From Haliclystus octoradiatus (lineage: Eukaryota; Cnidaria; Staurozoa; Stauromedusae; Haliclystidae): a DNA stretch of 64,000 nucleotides. The notes beneath the pieces were generated by a model. That model was not told where the DNA came from and did no database searches. It worked only from the letters and a program-made list of their open reading frames with translations. Shown here in pieces: positions 23,653-36,800 of the stretch; the stretch's first letter is position 1, and each line of letters opens with the position of its first letter. The translations under genes and the position numbers were made by a program. The stretch covers positions 13,884,538-13,948,537 of the forward strand of contig OU744446.1 in assembly GCA_916610825.1 (NCBI GenBank). The letters are read 5' to 3'.

Positions 23653-24265
23653 TTATTTAACCTTATATATTGCCCCTGCAGTTTATTTATCATATATAAT
23701 AAAAAAAACTTACATTTATCAATATTTTTGGAATTTTTCAATTACATTTATTTGTCTTACATTTGTTTCTGCTTTTTCTCAACAATTCGTTTTCGCGTGT
23801 TTCCGCAAGTTCAACTTGATATATCTCAAGAGCCAATTGAGCTATGTAGCTGAAATTTTGGCTGTGAGGTACAGATATAGTGTTTATTATTTTGTTCTAT
23901 AATCATGATAGTATGTTGAGAACCTGACATGCTGTGACAAATTTGACATTACATCGAGGCGAAAAATTCTTTGATTTTCTAAAATTTCAATAATTTCGAG
24001 AATGCTTGAGGTACAAGAAAACTTCTAGTTCAGTTTGGAGTTATTGTAGTATCAAAGCTTGCACAGCAGTTTGACTACCATCAGTTCACAGAATTTCGAA
24101 ATATTCGAAGGTTTTTATTTTTGAAAAAATGCTGATTCAGCAGAAAAAACAGGGTTAATGAAACAATAATTCAGTTTTTTTTTCATATTCCAATATTTGA
24201 GGCCCCCCTTCACAACTTCTGACCATTTTAAGTGAGTTTACATTAGAATTGTGGATTTAATTTTC

Positions 24266-24281
24266 TGGGGTTACCCTGCCC
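24266..24281 (+). repeat. Right terminal inverted repeat
   Basis: TGGGGTTACCCTGCCC, with its last 15 bases the exact complement of the left end, followed by TTAA at 24282-24285. Confidence 0.88.
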
Positions 24282-24577
24282 TTAATGAAGTATGATTGAA
24301 TTCGATTAACCTGGCGTTAACAAAATTTAAATCAAAGAATATAACAACCCAATCATTTAAAATAAAGAAAACAATTTTTACAGTTCCAATACTTTTCTGT
24401 CCAGTGAAAAAAACCTAGCAACATTTTCTCTCCAAACTACATTAATTAGCTTTACATTTATAACAAAAAATCCATCCAAAATCAGATCAAATTAATGACA
24501 TAAGAAAACAATTTTTTACATTAATTTCAAAAATCCTGTTTTTATAATTATCATACTCAGTAAATCAAAAAATCCAC

Positions 24578-24583
24578 TTTATT
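24578..24583 (-). promoter_or_regulatory. Candidate poly(A) signal for CYRI
   Basis: AATAAA on the minus strand, ~225 nt past the CYRI stop codon and before the transposon. The motif is short and the DNA AT-rich, so this is tentative. Confidence 0.35.
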
Positions 24584-24808
24584 ATTAGAAAACCTATACG
24601 TTTTGTTTTTTATGTGAAAAACGTACTTTCTGTAAAAAAAACTTAGAGAATTTACTTATCGTCAACTATCATAACGACTTCTAAATTTGTTCTCTTGTTC
24701 AACCAATAGTTCCATAATTGTTTATATTTCAAGATGGTTAGCTCGTCATGGAAACAGGTTGCTATTGGAATTATTAAGTAGGCTGACTATACAAATGTAT
24801 TATACCAA

Positions 24809-27800
24809 CTAGGCAAGCAGAGCTTTGACTTGTTTAGGAGTTGATTCATCGTTCAGATGCTTAGTAGTATATCTACGGGAAAAGATAAAAACAAATTCAA
24901 AGTTTGATCCTAAGTAAATTCATGGTTCGCCGAAATTAATCACAATAAGTCAGTTTTGAGTCTCACAGACTCACTGTCAAAATGTAAACTTGGTGCTACT
25001 GTTCTAACTCAGACCTGGCTTATTGTTGTACTCTAGCAGAAGGGGATGGCTCTGATGGAAGAGCAGCCGGACTCAAGGTCATAGTGGTCTTTGGTTTAAG
25101 CCCTCTGTAGGTTAACTCATCTCCGATTTTATCTCGGCATTAAATGAAGAACATCTTGCAATGGTAGATGGACGGTTCCAAAAATAATGGCATTATAAAT
25201 AGGTATGATGGGGGGGGGGGGGGGTACTCTGAATATTTAGACCAATCAGCCATAAAGTTTGTTGAAAATTGATATGTGGTGCCACACCTGGCATCGATAG
25301 TTTACTGTGTCAATGGCTTCAAAGCTAGATATATGAAACGCATGTTTTAAAGAAATTCAAAATGCACATTCATATTATTAAAATATTTTTTCAATTCTAT
25401 TTTCGTTAAAATTGGGAAAAACTTCTAGTTTCAGACCCAGTTTCAGAACTATAGTGTCACACAGAATGATACTGAGCAATTTCGTATACATACTATATTA
25501 TCACTATGACAATAAAAGTATACCTACAGTATAATTTTTTGATGTGGGTACGCCTGGTGTTAAAACTTCAAGATAGTTTACAGGCACACAAACAGGCCAG
25601 AAGCTCCTAGCCCTATCCCTGTTGCATCAGTGTCGTTTTGTGTCGACAAAGAGTGAATCACATAGAAATTCAATAATTTATAATGCTACTATTATTATGT
25701 TAATTTTACCTTAAAGCATTGAGTAAACCGTCAACAGTGCCAATAGGTTGATCCTTCAATACTTTAATCGAAGCTTTTATCTGGACGAAAAATAGGAAAT
25801 AAACATATCAGATCTGTGAAATAAGCAATTTGTCATTCGAATTATCAAAAGAACAGCTATTTAGTTCAAATTCCAGCTGACAAATTCTGTAGAAACCACA
25901 AGCAGTTGTTTGAAAGGAACTTCAAATTTTAGATATAATCATACAAATGTAATTCCAATGGTAATATGGTAATGAAATAATACCAGAATTTTTCATGAAG
26001 TTGATTCAAACTTTATAAAAGTGAATAAGAGTTCAAAGTTAATTGGAATACTGTCTGTCATTACCACTGTACACGACCGTAAAACCTGCTCTTATCGGGG
26101 AGGGAATATATATATTCAATTTGGTAAGACCAAATTGGAATGGCATATTCGCAAACTGGAAGCTTCAGTACTTCAATTCAATACCTTCCCTAATTTTCAA
26201 TTATGCCTCTCATGATTGCCCAATATTTTTTATAATCATTTTTTGGGGGTTGTGACACCCCCTATCCCGAGAATATGAGGCTGTGACTGTACATGTGTTA
26301 TACCGTACATAGCTTGCTATGCTGATAGTTTGAGCACACTGATATAACACAAATGTATTTCGTGATGTATATTTATTTCACCACTTGTCCAATTCATCTT
26401 GACCTAGTTATTATGACGAAGGCAGCTCCTCGCAGCTAACTATCAATGACATTTTTACTTACATCAATCATAGATGTTTTTGCAAATGCACCAACCGGAT
26501 GAACGTGGTCATATAGTATAATAACACCAACCTTTAAAGAGACAAATTCAACATCTGTAATAGGGATTTATGATTGTGGAGTTGTCCACCCGGAGAAAGC
26601 TAGAAATCAATGGGGGAAATCATCACGTGAATCAGATTTCAAGGTGTTTTACAGCTTACTAGATGTTTGATGAAATGAGGCTAACTTGACAAATTACAAT
26701 TTGAATATATAATTCCAATAAATTAAATTCCTGTAGCCTATTACTGGCAGGGTCCGACAAAAGTAGGGATATTAGGATCCTAGATCGCGGATGGCTACAG
26801 CAAATGCAAAAGAAAATCGGTAATTTTCTGATTTATAGGTCAAACCTCAACAAAAATTCAGAAGAAAATGTACAATGTTGTTCAAAATTATCATTCCAGA
26901 AGGGGAAACATTTTGTCGGATACTGATTACTGGATTGAATTTCTGGTTTGGTTTATTTGTTCAACAGTTATAAAAATATTCTACAACAATCCGTCTGATA
27001 TCTTGACCAATTGACCATATAATACAAAATAAGAAAGGTCAACATGACAACATGGTAACTCACCATTACTCGCAGACAAAAAAGTTTAGTTTCCTGACTT
27101 TTGAATCGGGATGAAATAGCCCTGAATAAATAGCAAACACAAAAAGGTGATTAGTAGTAAACATAAAAATAAAAAGTACAAAATGTTTAAATGAATAAAG
27201 TAATTTGATTGTACTGATGTTGTGACCACTATGGAAAGGTGGTTGTCTTACACAGGTAGCTGAGATGATTGATGCAACTGTTTGTAATGTACAAATATCG
27301 ATCATTATTTTTATTATGATGATCTGGCTGTTTAAGAATGATTGTCAAACATCATTGATACATAGAGAAAATCATGGCTGATGATTGTGTCACCTCCACA
27401 ACGACATAATGAACATTACATTTATCATTTTATCAATTTAGGCAAATTCACTTGCTTTCTCTAGATGTTTTGCAGAGGAGGATGCTTTCATTAATTAAAC
27501 AATAAGTTACACTGAGATACTGTATTATATGATACAACAACAACAATTTTTTTGCCTACCACAGACATGATGATTCAAATTCCAAAAATAGTCTGAAATC
27601 TAGGATATTTTGATAAATTTTAACCAATTTCTATGGCAAAAAGCAATAACTAGAGTTTCACAATGCCCAAACTAGTCTCAAATCCGCCAAAAGTCTGAAA
27701 ATTCTCATGCCTGCTACCAACATGGCTGCTGATGGCTTCACTTTTGCTCACAGGAAGGCACCATCCAGCCTTTCCTTATAGATGAATGACCAATACAGTG

Positions 27801-30800
27801 TAACCCACTTGAGTGCAAGTCAAAACTGTCAACTCTTTTCACTGCATTTATCCAAAGTTGATGTTATCCGAAATTGATTTACAGGGACTTAGCCAGAAAA
27901 TAGTAGATAGGGCTTCAGAGCCAGGTTGCAGATAAGCAGGGAATTCACTTATCCTAGTTGCACTTTTAAAGAAGGTTACACTGTACTCACTAAGCCACTC
28001 GAGTTCATTCGACGCTCAAAATGAATTTTCCTGAGCTAGAGAAATTAGTCGAAGTACTTACGGGCTTTCAATCATGAGCTTACAAAGTTCAGCCAGTTTA
28101 CTCAGCATATCTGTCGTATTTTCTATTGGTAAGTTTTTGTTCTGAAAAAAACAATAACAAAATTAGCAACAGCTTTGAACAAAGAAATGCAATCATCCTT
28201 GGCTAACAGTAGATTGAATCAACAAAACATAAGAACTGTCCTGAATAGACTCATTGATAAACAAGAAAATGCTTTATGACCAATAATATTCATTATTATT
28301 CAGGAACACATGCTTATGGCAACAGATGAGGGTCAATAGCAGTATACAGAGTCAGAATTATAAGGAGAGCAATTGACTCTTAATAATTGGGCTCAAACAA
28401 TGTAGGGGAAATAAAACTGCCAAACACAGGAAAATAAAAATTAAATTAATAATTTGATAAGATGATTTTAAATGAAAGATTAACATAATCTGAAATACAT
28501 AGCTAATTCCGCCTCGATGATGTTTATCCAACTATCAAATCAACTATTAAACTTTGCAGTGTTTATAAGGAAATTGTTAAGTTCACTCTGGCTCAGAATT
28601 CAGCTCACTGTCTGGTAAGAAATTGGTTGTAGTCAGGCAATTCCTGTTGAATTATTTAAGCACCTTACATCAATGTTGTGCATAGGAAAGATAGAGGTAA
28701 TATTAATTTACCACACATACATACCTCTGATACAAATTTTGTAGTGGCATCACTGAGTGTTTTCAAGAAGGGAGTTGGGTAAGCGTAGAAAAGGGACATT
28801 CTATTTGCCATTTCTGTTGAGACCTGGACATCTTCTTCTTTTTCATCCTGCGCAAATTAAAAAGAATACTAAGTAATGAAACACATATATACCAATCATT
28901 ATAGCATATTGTTAAGAGTTAAAGAAGCTGTTGAACCAATGAACAGTTGAATATAACTACTAATCTTACCATTTTCTTTTTCAAAAAACATTATCTATTA
29001 GGGATGAGCTGATCATAAAGGGTATCGATTAATTTCACTGGTAATTTTTTTTTCAAATATATACAATAATGAGTAGATTAATCAGTAATCAAAGAAAGTC
29101 TGAAAAATAATGTGAATCCTCCAAAATGTATAGTTTGTATAATAGAGACCTGACTGGATATTTTGGATTAGGATTGGATTTTTGACTCATGGTTACGGAG
29201 TATCCATGAGTCTATAACCATGAGTCTATGCTATCAGGTTAAAAAAAATTGGTAAATCACGGTTACGAAAGCGTGATTATGGGCGCGACTTACATATTAT
29301 GTTGCGACTACGTTTTCACACATGGCCACTGTGATTGTGACCGTTACCGCGATTTTTGTGTAAATAGCAAATCGCATACTGCTTTGCCCGCAAACAACAC
29401 ATAGACAATCATGTATTGCGCAATATCCGGCTAGACTTCACTGAGTTATTGTTCAGATTCTAGCATTGCCTTTGGAATCACGGTTAGGAGCGTTTTCAAT
29501 GAGGTGACATTTTACTAACATTTTCTGATGGCGGCCATGTTGGTGTACTCGCAGCTTAGCGAGATTACAATTGCATTATTAAATGAATTGTTTTCTAATA
29601 CTCCAGGATTAGTTTACATCGTGATTATCTCTTCATCGGTAGAACACATGATTGTTTTCTTGATCTCATCATTTGAAATGGTTAATGAAAGGTTTTAATG
29701 TTCTGTAACATCACTATTTGAGGTGAAACTTCGAAGATAATTTTGGTTGTGTTTTGACCGTGAGAACTTTTAAACCGACAATTCATCATTTGTTTGGGGG
29801 CTTAGCAAGACAGTATTATATATTTATTGTTTATATTGTTTTCTGAAGTTATTTATTACATTAAACTGCTAAGCCAGTCGTCATGGTTTTATTTGGAATA
29901 TATTGTAAAGACCTTTTAAACCAGTCTGTCCATGCGACAACAATAACAAGACGGTACTCCGAAGGAAAAATTTCACATCCTTTACTGTACGTCATAAAAT
30001 TGCGCTAGGCCCCTAGTATAATTAGTAAGGAATAAATATTTTTCTGGTAATAGTTTGCATGGTTATTTGTTGTTTACATTCTTTAAAGTTGTTTACTAAA
30101 ATGTTTAAACTCTGCTGCGACATCAACTTGCAACTTCGCACGTCATTTACAACTCACACCTGTATTATATGTAGTGAAAATCACTTGCAATTTATGATCT
30201 TGGTATGGTCTAGTGGTGGAGCGTCTGCATCAGTCGCATGGGGTTTGGAGTTCAATCCCATCGGTCTGCATGAACGTTTTTTCCTTTTTATTTGATTTAT
30301 TATTTGGATATATTTTTTTTCTGATAGTTTTACTCTACTTTCTTTTGACTTTTTTCAATTTTTATTTTATTATTCCATTCTTAATATCTATCTCAAATTT
30401 TTTATTTATTTTATTAATCTAACTTATACAATAATTATTATATTGGTTTGATTAATTTTCTTTTGCTTTGATTTTTTTGTTTTAGTTTATTTTATTGAAG
30501 TTGATTTCATTTGATTTTTCTTTGCATGATGATTTGATTGATTTGATATTCTATTGAAGTTGATTTCAATTTGTTTATTTTGATTATGATATCATTCAAC
30601 ATGAGTCCGAGCGTAGCGGAGCTATTTTTGACATCCTTGGTATTAATATATAGCCACTGAGTTATTTGAACCCTTTTATGAAAATTGTATAACATTTCAT
30701 TGTTTGTGTTATTATTATGATCAGATATAGAGTAGAAGAGTGTACATTACTTGAATTTGTCCAATTTAACATTATCAAAAATATTTGCTATTCTATTCCT

Positions 30801-33800
30801 TGTATTACACACACTAAAAAGAGGTTTAAATAAAGAAAGTTTATACCCTTGAAAAAAAACTGTAAAATAAAAGTTTAGACACTCCAAAATCTCCATATGT
30901 CAGTCGAAGAATATCAGTCAGCAAATCAAACTTACTCCTGTTGACATTCGCTTCCTACTTAAAGTCCGACGGTAATAACTAAAGTCATTTTGTATTGAAG
31001 GGTTCGTCATCTTCAAATCATCAAATTTCAATGTAAAATGTAAGATTTCTGCAAATTGTTTAGCCAATGCTTGTTGTCTTTCTAAATGTTGTAACGGTGT
31101 TTCATCACCAGCGCATAAGGCATATAATAATTGAGGAACAACAGATTCTGAAATTGAATAACATAATTTTAATCATCTTACAAGAAAAACATACATTAGA
31201 TGGTAGGATATGCGACCCAAGGATCCAAAGACGAGTTCAAATAAAATAATACCGTATCCAATTTAATATTACTGGTTTTACCTTAACATCAACAAGTACT
31301 ATCATGTAGGTCAAACAATACTATTGTATCTAATAGGAATATCCCAAAGCCCCTGCCAAATGGGATACCCTGTTACCCTATACTGTATGATTAGGTCAGA
31401 TCTTCAGGTTAATGGTCCATATGATTAGTAAAAAGTCCAAACGATTTTTTAATCCGCTGATCATGATTGCCCCTATCCTTCATGAAAAGAATGGACACAC
31501 TCTTACTTATTAAATTATTTCAACAACTAAAGGCAGTCACATGCTATCAACGCTGCAGATGATTGGGTAAATCTGATTTGAGAAGTGAGCGAAATGCTTT
31601 ACATGGTTCACATCCTTGATACCAGTTTCATACATTTCGCATTATGTGAAAGTACTTTTTATGGTTGTGACACAGTAATCAAACTAAATTTCGGAATGAA
31701 CTTCAGATAGATAATTACATTACACTGCGGCTGCGATTTCATGTGTATCTGTCAATCATCAATGTTAATGTTAACTACACTCCAATGTGGATAGAGGGAG
31801 CATAGCGAAATTGGAGAAGACCGGGATATGGTAGAGATTGACGGAGATTGGCTAGACATTATTATAAAATATCTAATGCTCCACCATCACCCATAGAAAT
31901 TTCATTTGAATTAGAAATATCTGAAATTCATTTGGAAATGATGTAGACAAACGTGTTACATGACCTACCAAGTTCAACAGAGAACTCATAAAACTGTTTA
32001 AGTTTGCCAACAAGAGGTAAAACAGCTGCCCACGCCATATCTTGCAAATCTTCGTCTTTGGGATTAGCTATTGCCTAAACAGATAACAGACAACCAAGAG
32101 AAATATTAAAGTAAACATTATTCAGTACAGTCTGAAGTGTTTAATCAATCAAAAAATTAGAAAATATGAATACCAAGAAAATATGAATTTTAACCAAGCG
32201 ATTGATGATAATTCAAAACAATATACATTGTGTAGCAACATATTAACATGATGAATGATATAGTTTGATTTCTTCTGAAATTCATATTATAATATAACCT
32301 ACAAGCCTTCGGCTTGCGGCCTGCGCCCGGGGCCAGTCAGCCTTCGGCTTCCTCAAAGAGGTCGCTTCGCTCCCGTTAGTAGCCTGCACTATGTCTTGTC
32401 AAAGAGAATGTCAATGAAACAAAATAGTCATGAGAAGGAATTAAAATGTAGAACAACACTGATAATTCATTTCAGTTTATAATTAATCGTTACATACATG
32501 TAAAGCATAGTGAAAAGGAGATAATTGATACTCTATTGTACTACATGTTTCAAATCAAATATATTTATAAATATGGGTTATCCATAAGTACATTTTATGT
32601 TGACTACATAGTTCAAATGAAATAAATATGGATTGTAAGTTAGGTATTGCAGTTAATGAAATTGTTTTCACAATGAAAGGCATTGATATGTAAATATTAT
32701 TGCTGTGTCGGTTGAGTGAATCTCAGCATGAGTCATTGAGTGATATTGGTAATAACAACAGGTGATTCTGAAATTTGATACAGTAAATTACATAAATGAG
32801 AGACCCAAACTCTAATATTTTATCAACTTGAGCCAACTTCTCACAGAGAGGACACATGTCTATAATGGTCACCATTCACATACCTCATATAATAATGATT
32901 AAAGTAAACAATGAGTGGACACAGTGGACGTTGTCAATCTATGGCACATTATAAATGTACATTTCGTACATTTCTAAATTACAACTCCAATTTTGGATTT
33001 GTAGGCCTACAACTTACAACTGCTTGACGACTGAAAAGTACCACACTAATTCTCTGAATTTGTTTATTTGTTATGGGTCAAATCTCTGTGTGTGCTGTGT
33101 GGATAACACTAACAGAACAGAACTGCTGACATAAAACGGTGACACAGTAAATCCTTTCTTGCAACGAAGAACAGTTCATAACAAATCAAGCTAATATTGG
33201 CGATTCAGTGACACAGTAATCTCTTCTGCCAACGATGACTTGATAACAAAGTAGGCTATTTGGGATTATGATACTTAAAAGAAAACTAAAAGTAACAATT
33301 GCCATCAGAGTCCTGTAAGCCCTCATGCAACAGGGTAAAAACCACGGTAAAAGTGACTTCGACAGACTTTACATGAAGCATTTAAACATTTAAGTTGTAA
33401 AAGACTTACCGAGAATTGTGTCTTCTGTTTGTGATGTAAAATGGAGTATTGTTGGACCACTTCTCCTTCTAGGCATATTGGAATACTTTTGCAAAATATG
33501 ATGAAACACTTTTACGAAATATTGGCAGCCATTAAAATAAAGCGTGCTCTAAAATTTGTGATGTTGCTAGGCATGACGGGATACACCAAGGAAAGCAGTT
33601 TATTTTCACATAACTTCCGTCGAAATATCACGATTTTGGAAATTTTAATCGCAATTTATGAGCAATTTATAGCATTTTAAACTGTAAAAACAAAACGTCG
33701 GATAGCCAAAGGCCTATAGATGACCCAGAAGCGTATAAGAAGTTTGGAAAGTGCTCTGCGGAAAAGGAGTTTAACAATAATGAAACAATGGTGATTTGAT

Positions 33801-36800
33801 CACCGACACGGTTTGCGTATTATTATTATTATTAATATTTCAATCATAGTTGAATGTTACATGACTGCTGTTCACCTTTTAGGCCTATGTGCTTATCTAT
33901 TCGAGGTATGTATACCTGTCATTTCAAACTAACGATGGATTGAAATCACAATTGATAATTATGAGATGTATAAACATGTTACCTATATACCTATTGTATG
34001 TCTCATTTGCGCTTGTGCAATTTTGAGCATTATTAACTTGGGATGTGTTTATACTATTTGTGTTATGCATTGCCCACTACTTCGGTAGATTGAGCACTCT
34101 GGTATGATACAGATGTTTTTCTCATGTAATGAATTTTTTCACCACATTGGTTAACTCATCTTGACTTAGTTATAGCACGCTAAGGCAGTCCCTTGTTCAC
34201 TGAGCAGTACTGACAACGGCTAATGGCCAGAAACAAGTAATTGTCTCCTGCTATAATTGATTTGTTTTTATCCTTTCTGAAGTTTATTAATTTGGGCTGT
34301 TTCAAAATATTAAAATAAAACCAAGTTGACAAATGTAATACTTTAGAATTAAGATAACATGGATTAAATAGCTGAACAGTATAAGCAGAAATGATTGTCA
34401 AGCATTTACGCTGCGTTTACACGACAAGTAGATTTACAAAAACTGGGTGAATTTTAGTCTGGATCGCCCTCTATAACAGACTTAGACAGGAAACCCAGTG
34501 AGAAATTAGTCTGCTTAGCACCTTTATTAGGATCGATATCACGATTGAAAGAAGGATAGGGAAATTGGGCTTCTCCAACCAGAATTTGCAAAATCTGGGT
34601 CTTTCTGTCGTCTAAACAGATATTCATGGACAACCCAGGTCTACAACAGTCCATTTTTATTTCGCAGGGATGTAGCCTATAACTATTGGCAACCACTTGC
34701 CCTGTTTTAGGATAAAATATTATAGTTTAGTAAAGCTATTTGATCAATCTGTTTATAGAAGATAAAATTGTGAATAACATACAGTTAAAATGTATTATTT
34801 ACAAAAGCTGTGTCAATTTACATGGAATGTAATTAGATATGAATAACAAAAGTCATTTTGAATTATTCAAATTGAAAAAAAACATATCGATCTGGAGCTA
34901 CGAAATCAAAGAAGTACAAAAATCAAATTTCAACAAAAAACCAATAAGAAATATTGGAGTTACAGCGTTTTAGTTAGACAAAAGTGTCAAAATCCTCAAA
35001 ACTGCTAAAGTGACTCCATTGCACAAAGGGAGCACCATAGTTGAGAGAACGAATTATAGACCAATTTCAATTCTCCTTGTAATCTCTAAAGTCCAAAAAC
35101 TTGTACATGTCCAATTAAATCATTATTTATTTATTAATAACTTATTAACACATTCCAATCAGGTTTTTGGAAAAACCATTCAACAGATGGCAGTGTTTTG
35201 AATTTTTCAGAATTCTGATTTGATTAAATTTTAAAATGTAATTTAGTAGAGTAGTTCGTATAGATTTAAAGAAAGCGTTCGACAAAGTAGATTTGTATAT
35301 ATTATTAGGTAAGTTAAAACTGTACGGCAGTGATGAAAATAAGTTAGATTTATTAAAATCATATTTAGTAGAAAGGAAACAAATTGTAAATATAAATAAT
35401 GTAAATTCTAATGTAGGTGCAATAAAATATGGTGTTCCCCAAGGATCAATTCTTGGGTCCTTACTTTTTCTAATTTATATTAATGATATTTCTAATTCTG
35501 TAGATAACTGTAAATTTAATTTATATGCTGATGATACGTTATTATGTGTAGCAAATAATAAAAATAAAAATAAAATTGAACAATCTCAAACATTTGATTT
35601 AAAACAAATATACGGCTGGCTGTGTGCTAATAAGTTAACTTTTAATATTGTAATAACTAACTGCATGGTCATCGGTACGAAGGCAAATTTAAAGCAGCAG
35701 CAATCTGAAGATTTTCTAGTTAAGTTAAATGATGAGAATATCAACCAAGTTAGTTTAATAAAGTATTTACTCGTGCTCGTAGATGAAAACTTTTCATTTG
35801 ACCATCACATTAAAAGTATAAATAAAAAACAAATAGAGGTTAAGGGGTGCTAAAATTTCTTAGGCACTCTATTCCACAAGAATCAGCTAACTTAATTTAC
35901 AGCTCCATTGTTTTGCTGCACTTTGACTACTGCGCTGTCGTATGGGGGAACTGCAAAGCTGGACACCTGGATTGCCTCCAGAGATTGCAGATAGAGAAAT
36001 GAGGATGGTGCTCCGTTGTAATTATCGCACTCGTATCTCCAACATGCAAAGTCGACTAGGTTGGCTTTCTATCAGAGATCGAATAACCTCACATCAATTA
36101 ATGTTTACTCATAAAATTAAATTCAATCTAGCTCCTCCTCTGCTCTCACACCCATAATGACATATACATCAAGTCAAGCCATTGCTATTCATTTCAAAAT
36201 GCTGGTGCGCATAAGTGGAATGATCTCCCGTCAACAAAGAAGGACGTTTCAAGAAGGACCAGTTTAAAGTGTCTCCTTGAGAAGCATTTACTTGAAGTTT
36301 AATTATCAACCACTGTTATTATATTATTTGTATTTTTCTTTTTATATGTATATCTTAGTTAGTCAGTCCTGTGAAAAAAGTGTCTTAATACTGTTATCAG
36401 TTTATGGACATTCATTAGGTATTTCTGAATACATGATGATGAAGATAATGACAATATAGAGAAATATAGCCTCCCGTAAAGTGATCATCTATCCGAACTT
36501 TTTGAAAGTGGACTTTTCAAAACTCGGGTTTTCGCTCTTGTGTAAATGTAGTCTTTTAATGTAACATCAAATTCCAGTCATGTACTGTTGTTAATGGTTA
36601 GTTTAATAAAGTATTTAGGTGTGCTCGTAGATGAAAACTTTTCATTTGACCATCACATTAAAAGCATAAATAAAAAACAAATAGAGGTTTAGATGTGCTA
36701 AAATTCCTTAGGCACTCTATTTCACAAGAATCAGCTAACTTAATTTACAACTCCATTGTTTTGCTGCACTTTGACTACTGCGCTGTCATATGGGGGAACT

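Larger units (their letters stand above)
21049..24281 (+). mobile_element. Complete autonomous DNA transposon with TTAA TSD (Kolobok-like)
   Basis: The 3233-bp element starts GGGCAGGGTAACCCC at 21049 and ends with the exact reverse complement GGGGTTACCCTGCCC at 24281. It is flanked by TTAA at 21045-21048 and 24282-24285. Perfect terminal inverted repeats span ~15-16 bp. The single transposase gene is intact. TTAA target duplications and 5'-GG (purine-purine) ends fit the published definition of the Kolobok superfamily. piggyBac shares TTAA but has a different transposase and CCY ends. Intact ends and ORF suggest recent activity. It sits ~530 bp beyond the CYRI stop codon. Confidence 0.88.

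Noticed and set aside
25208..25226. Long G run (and the C run near 3987)
   Set aside because: Simple homopolymers with no supporting context; prone to sequencing error.
30199..30270. Functional tRNA gene
   Set aside because: A and B boxes are tRNA-like but the acceptor arms do not pair; kept only as a SINE-like repeat.
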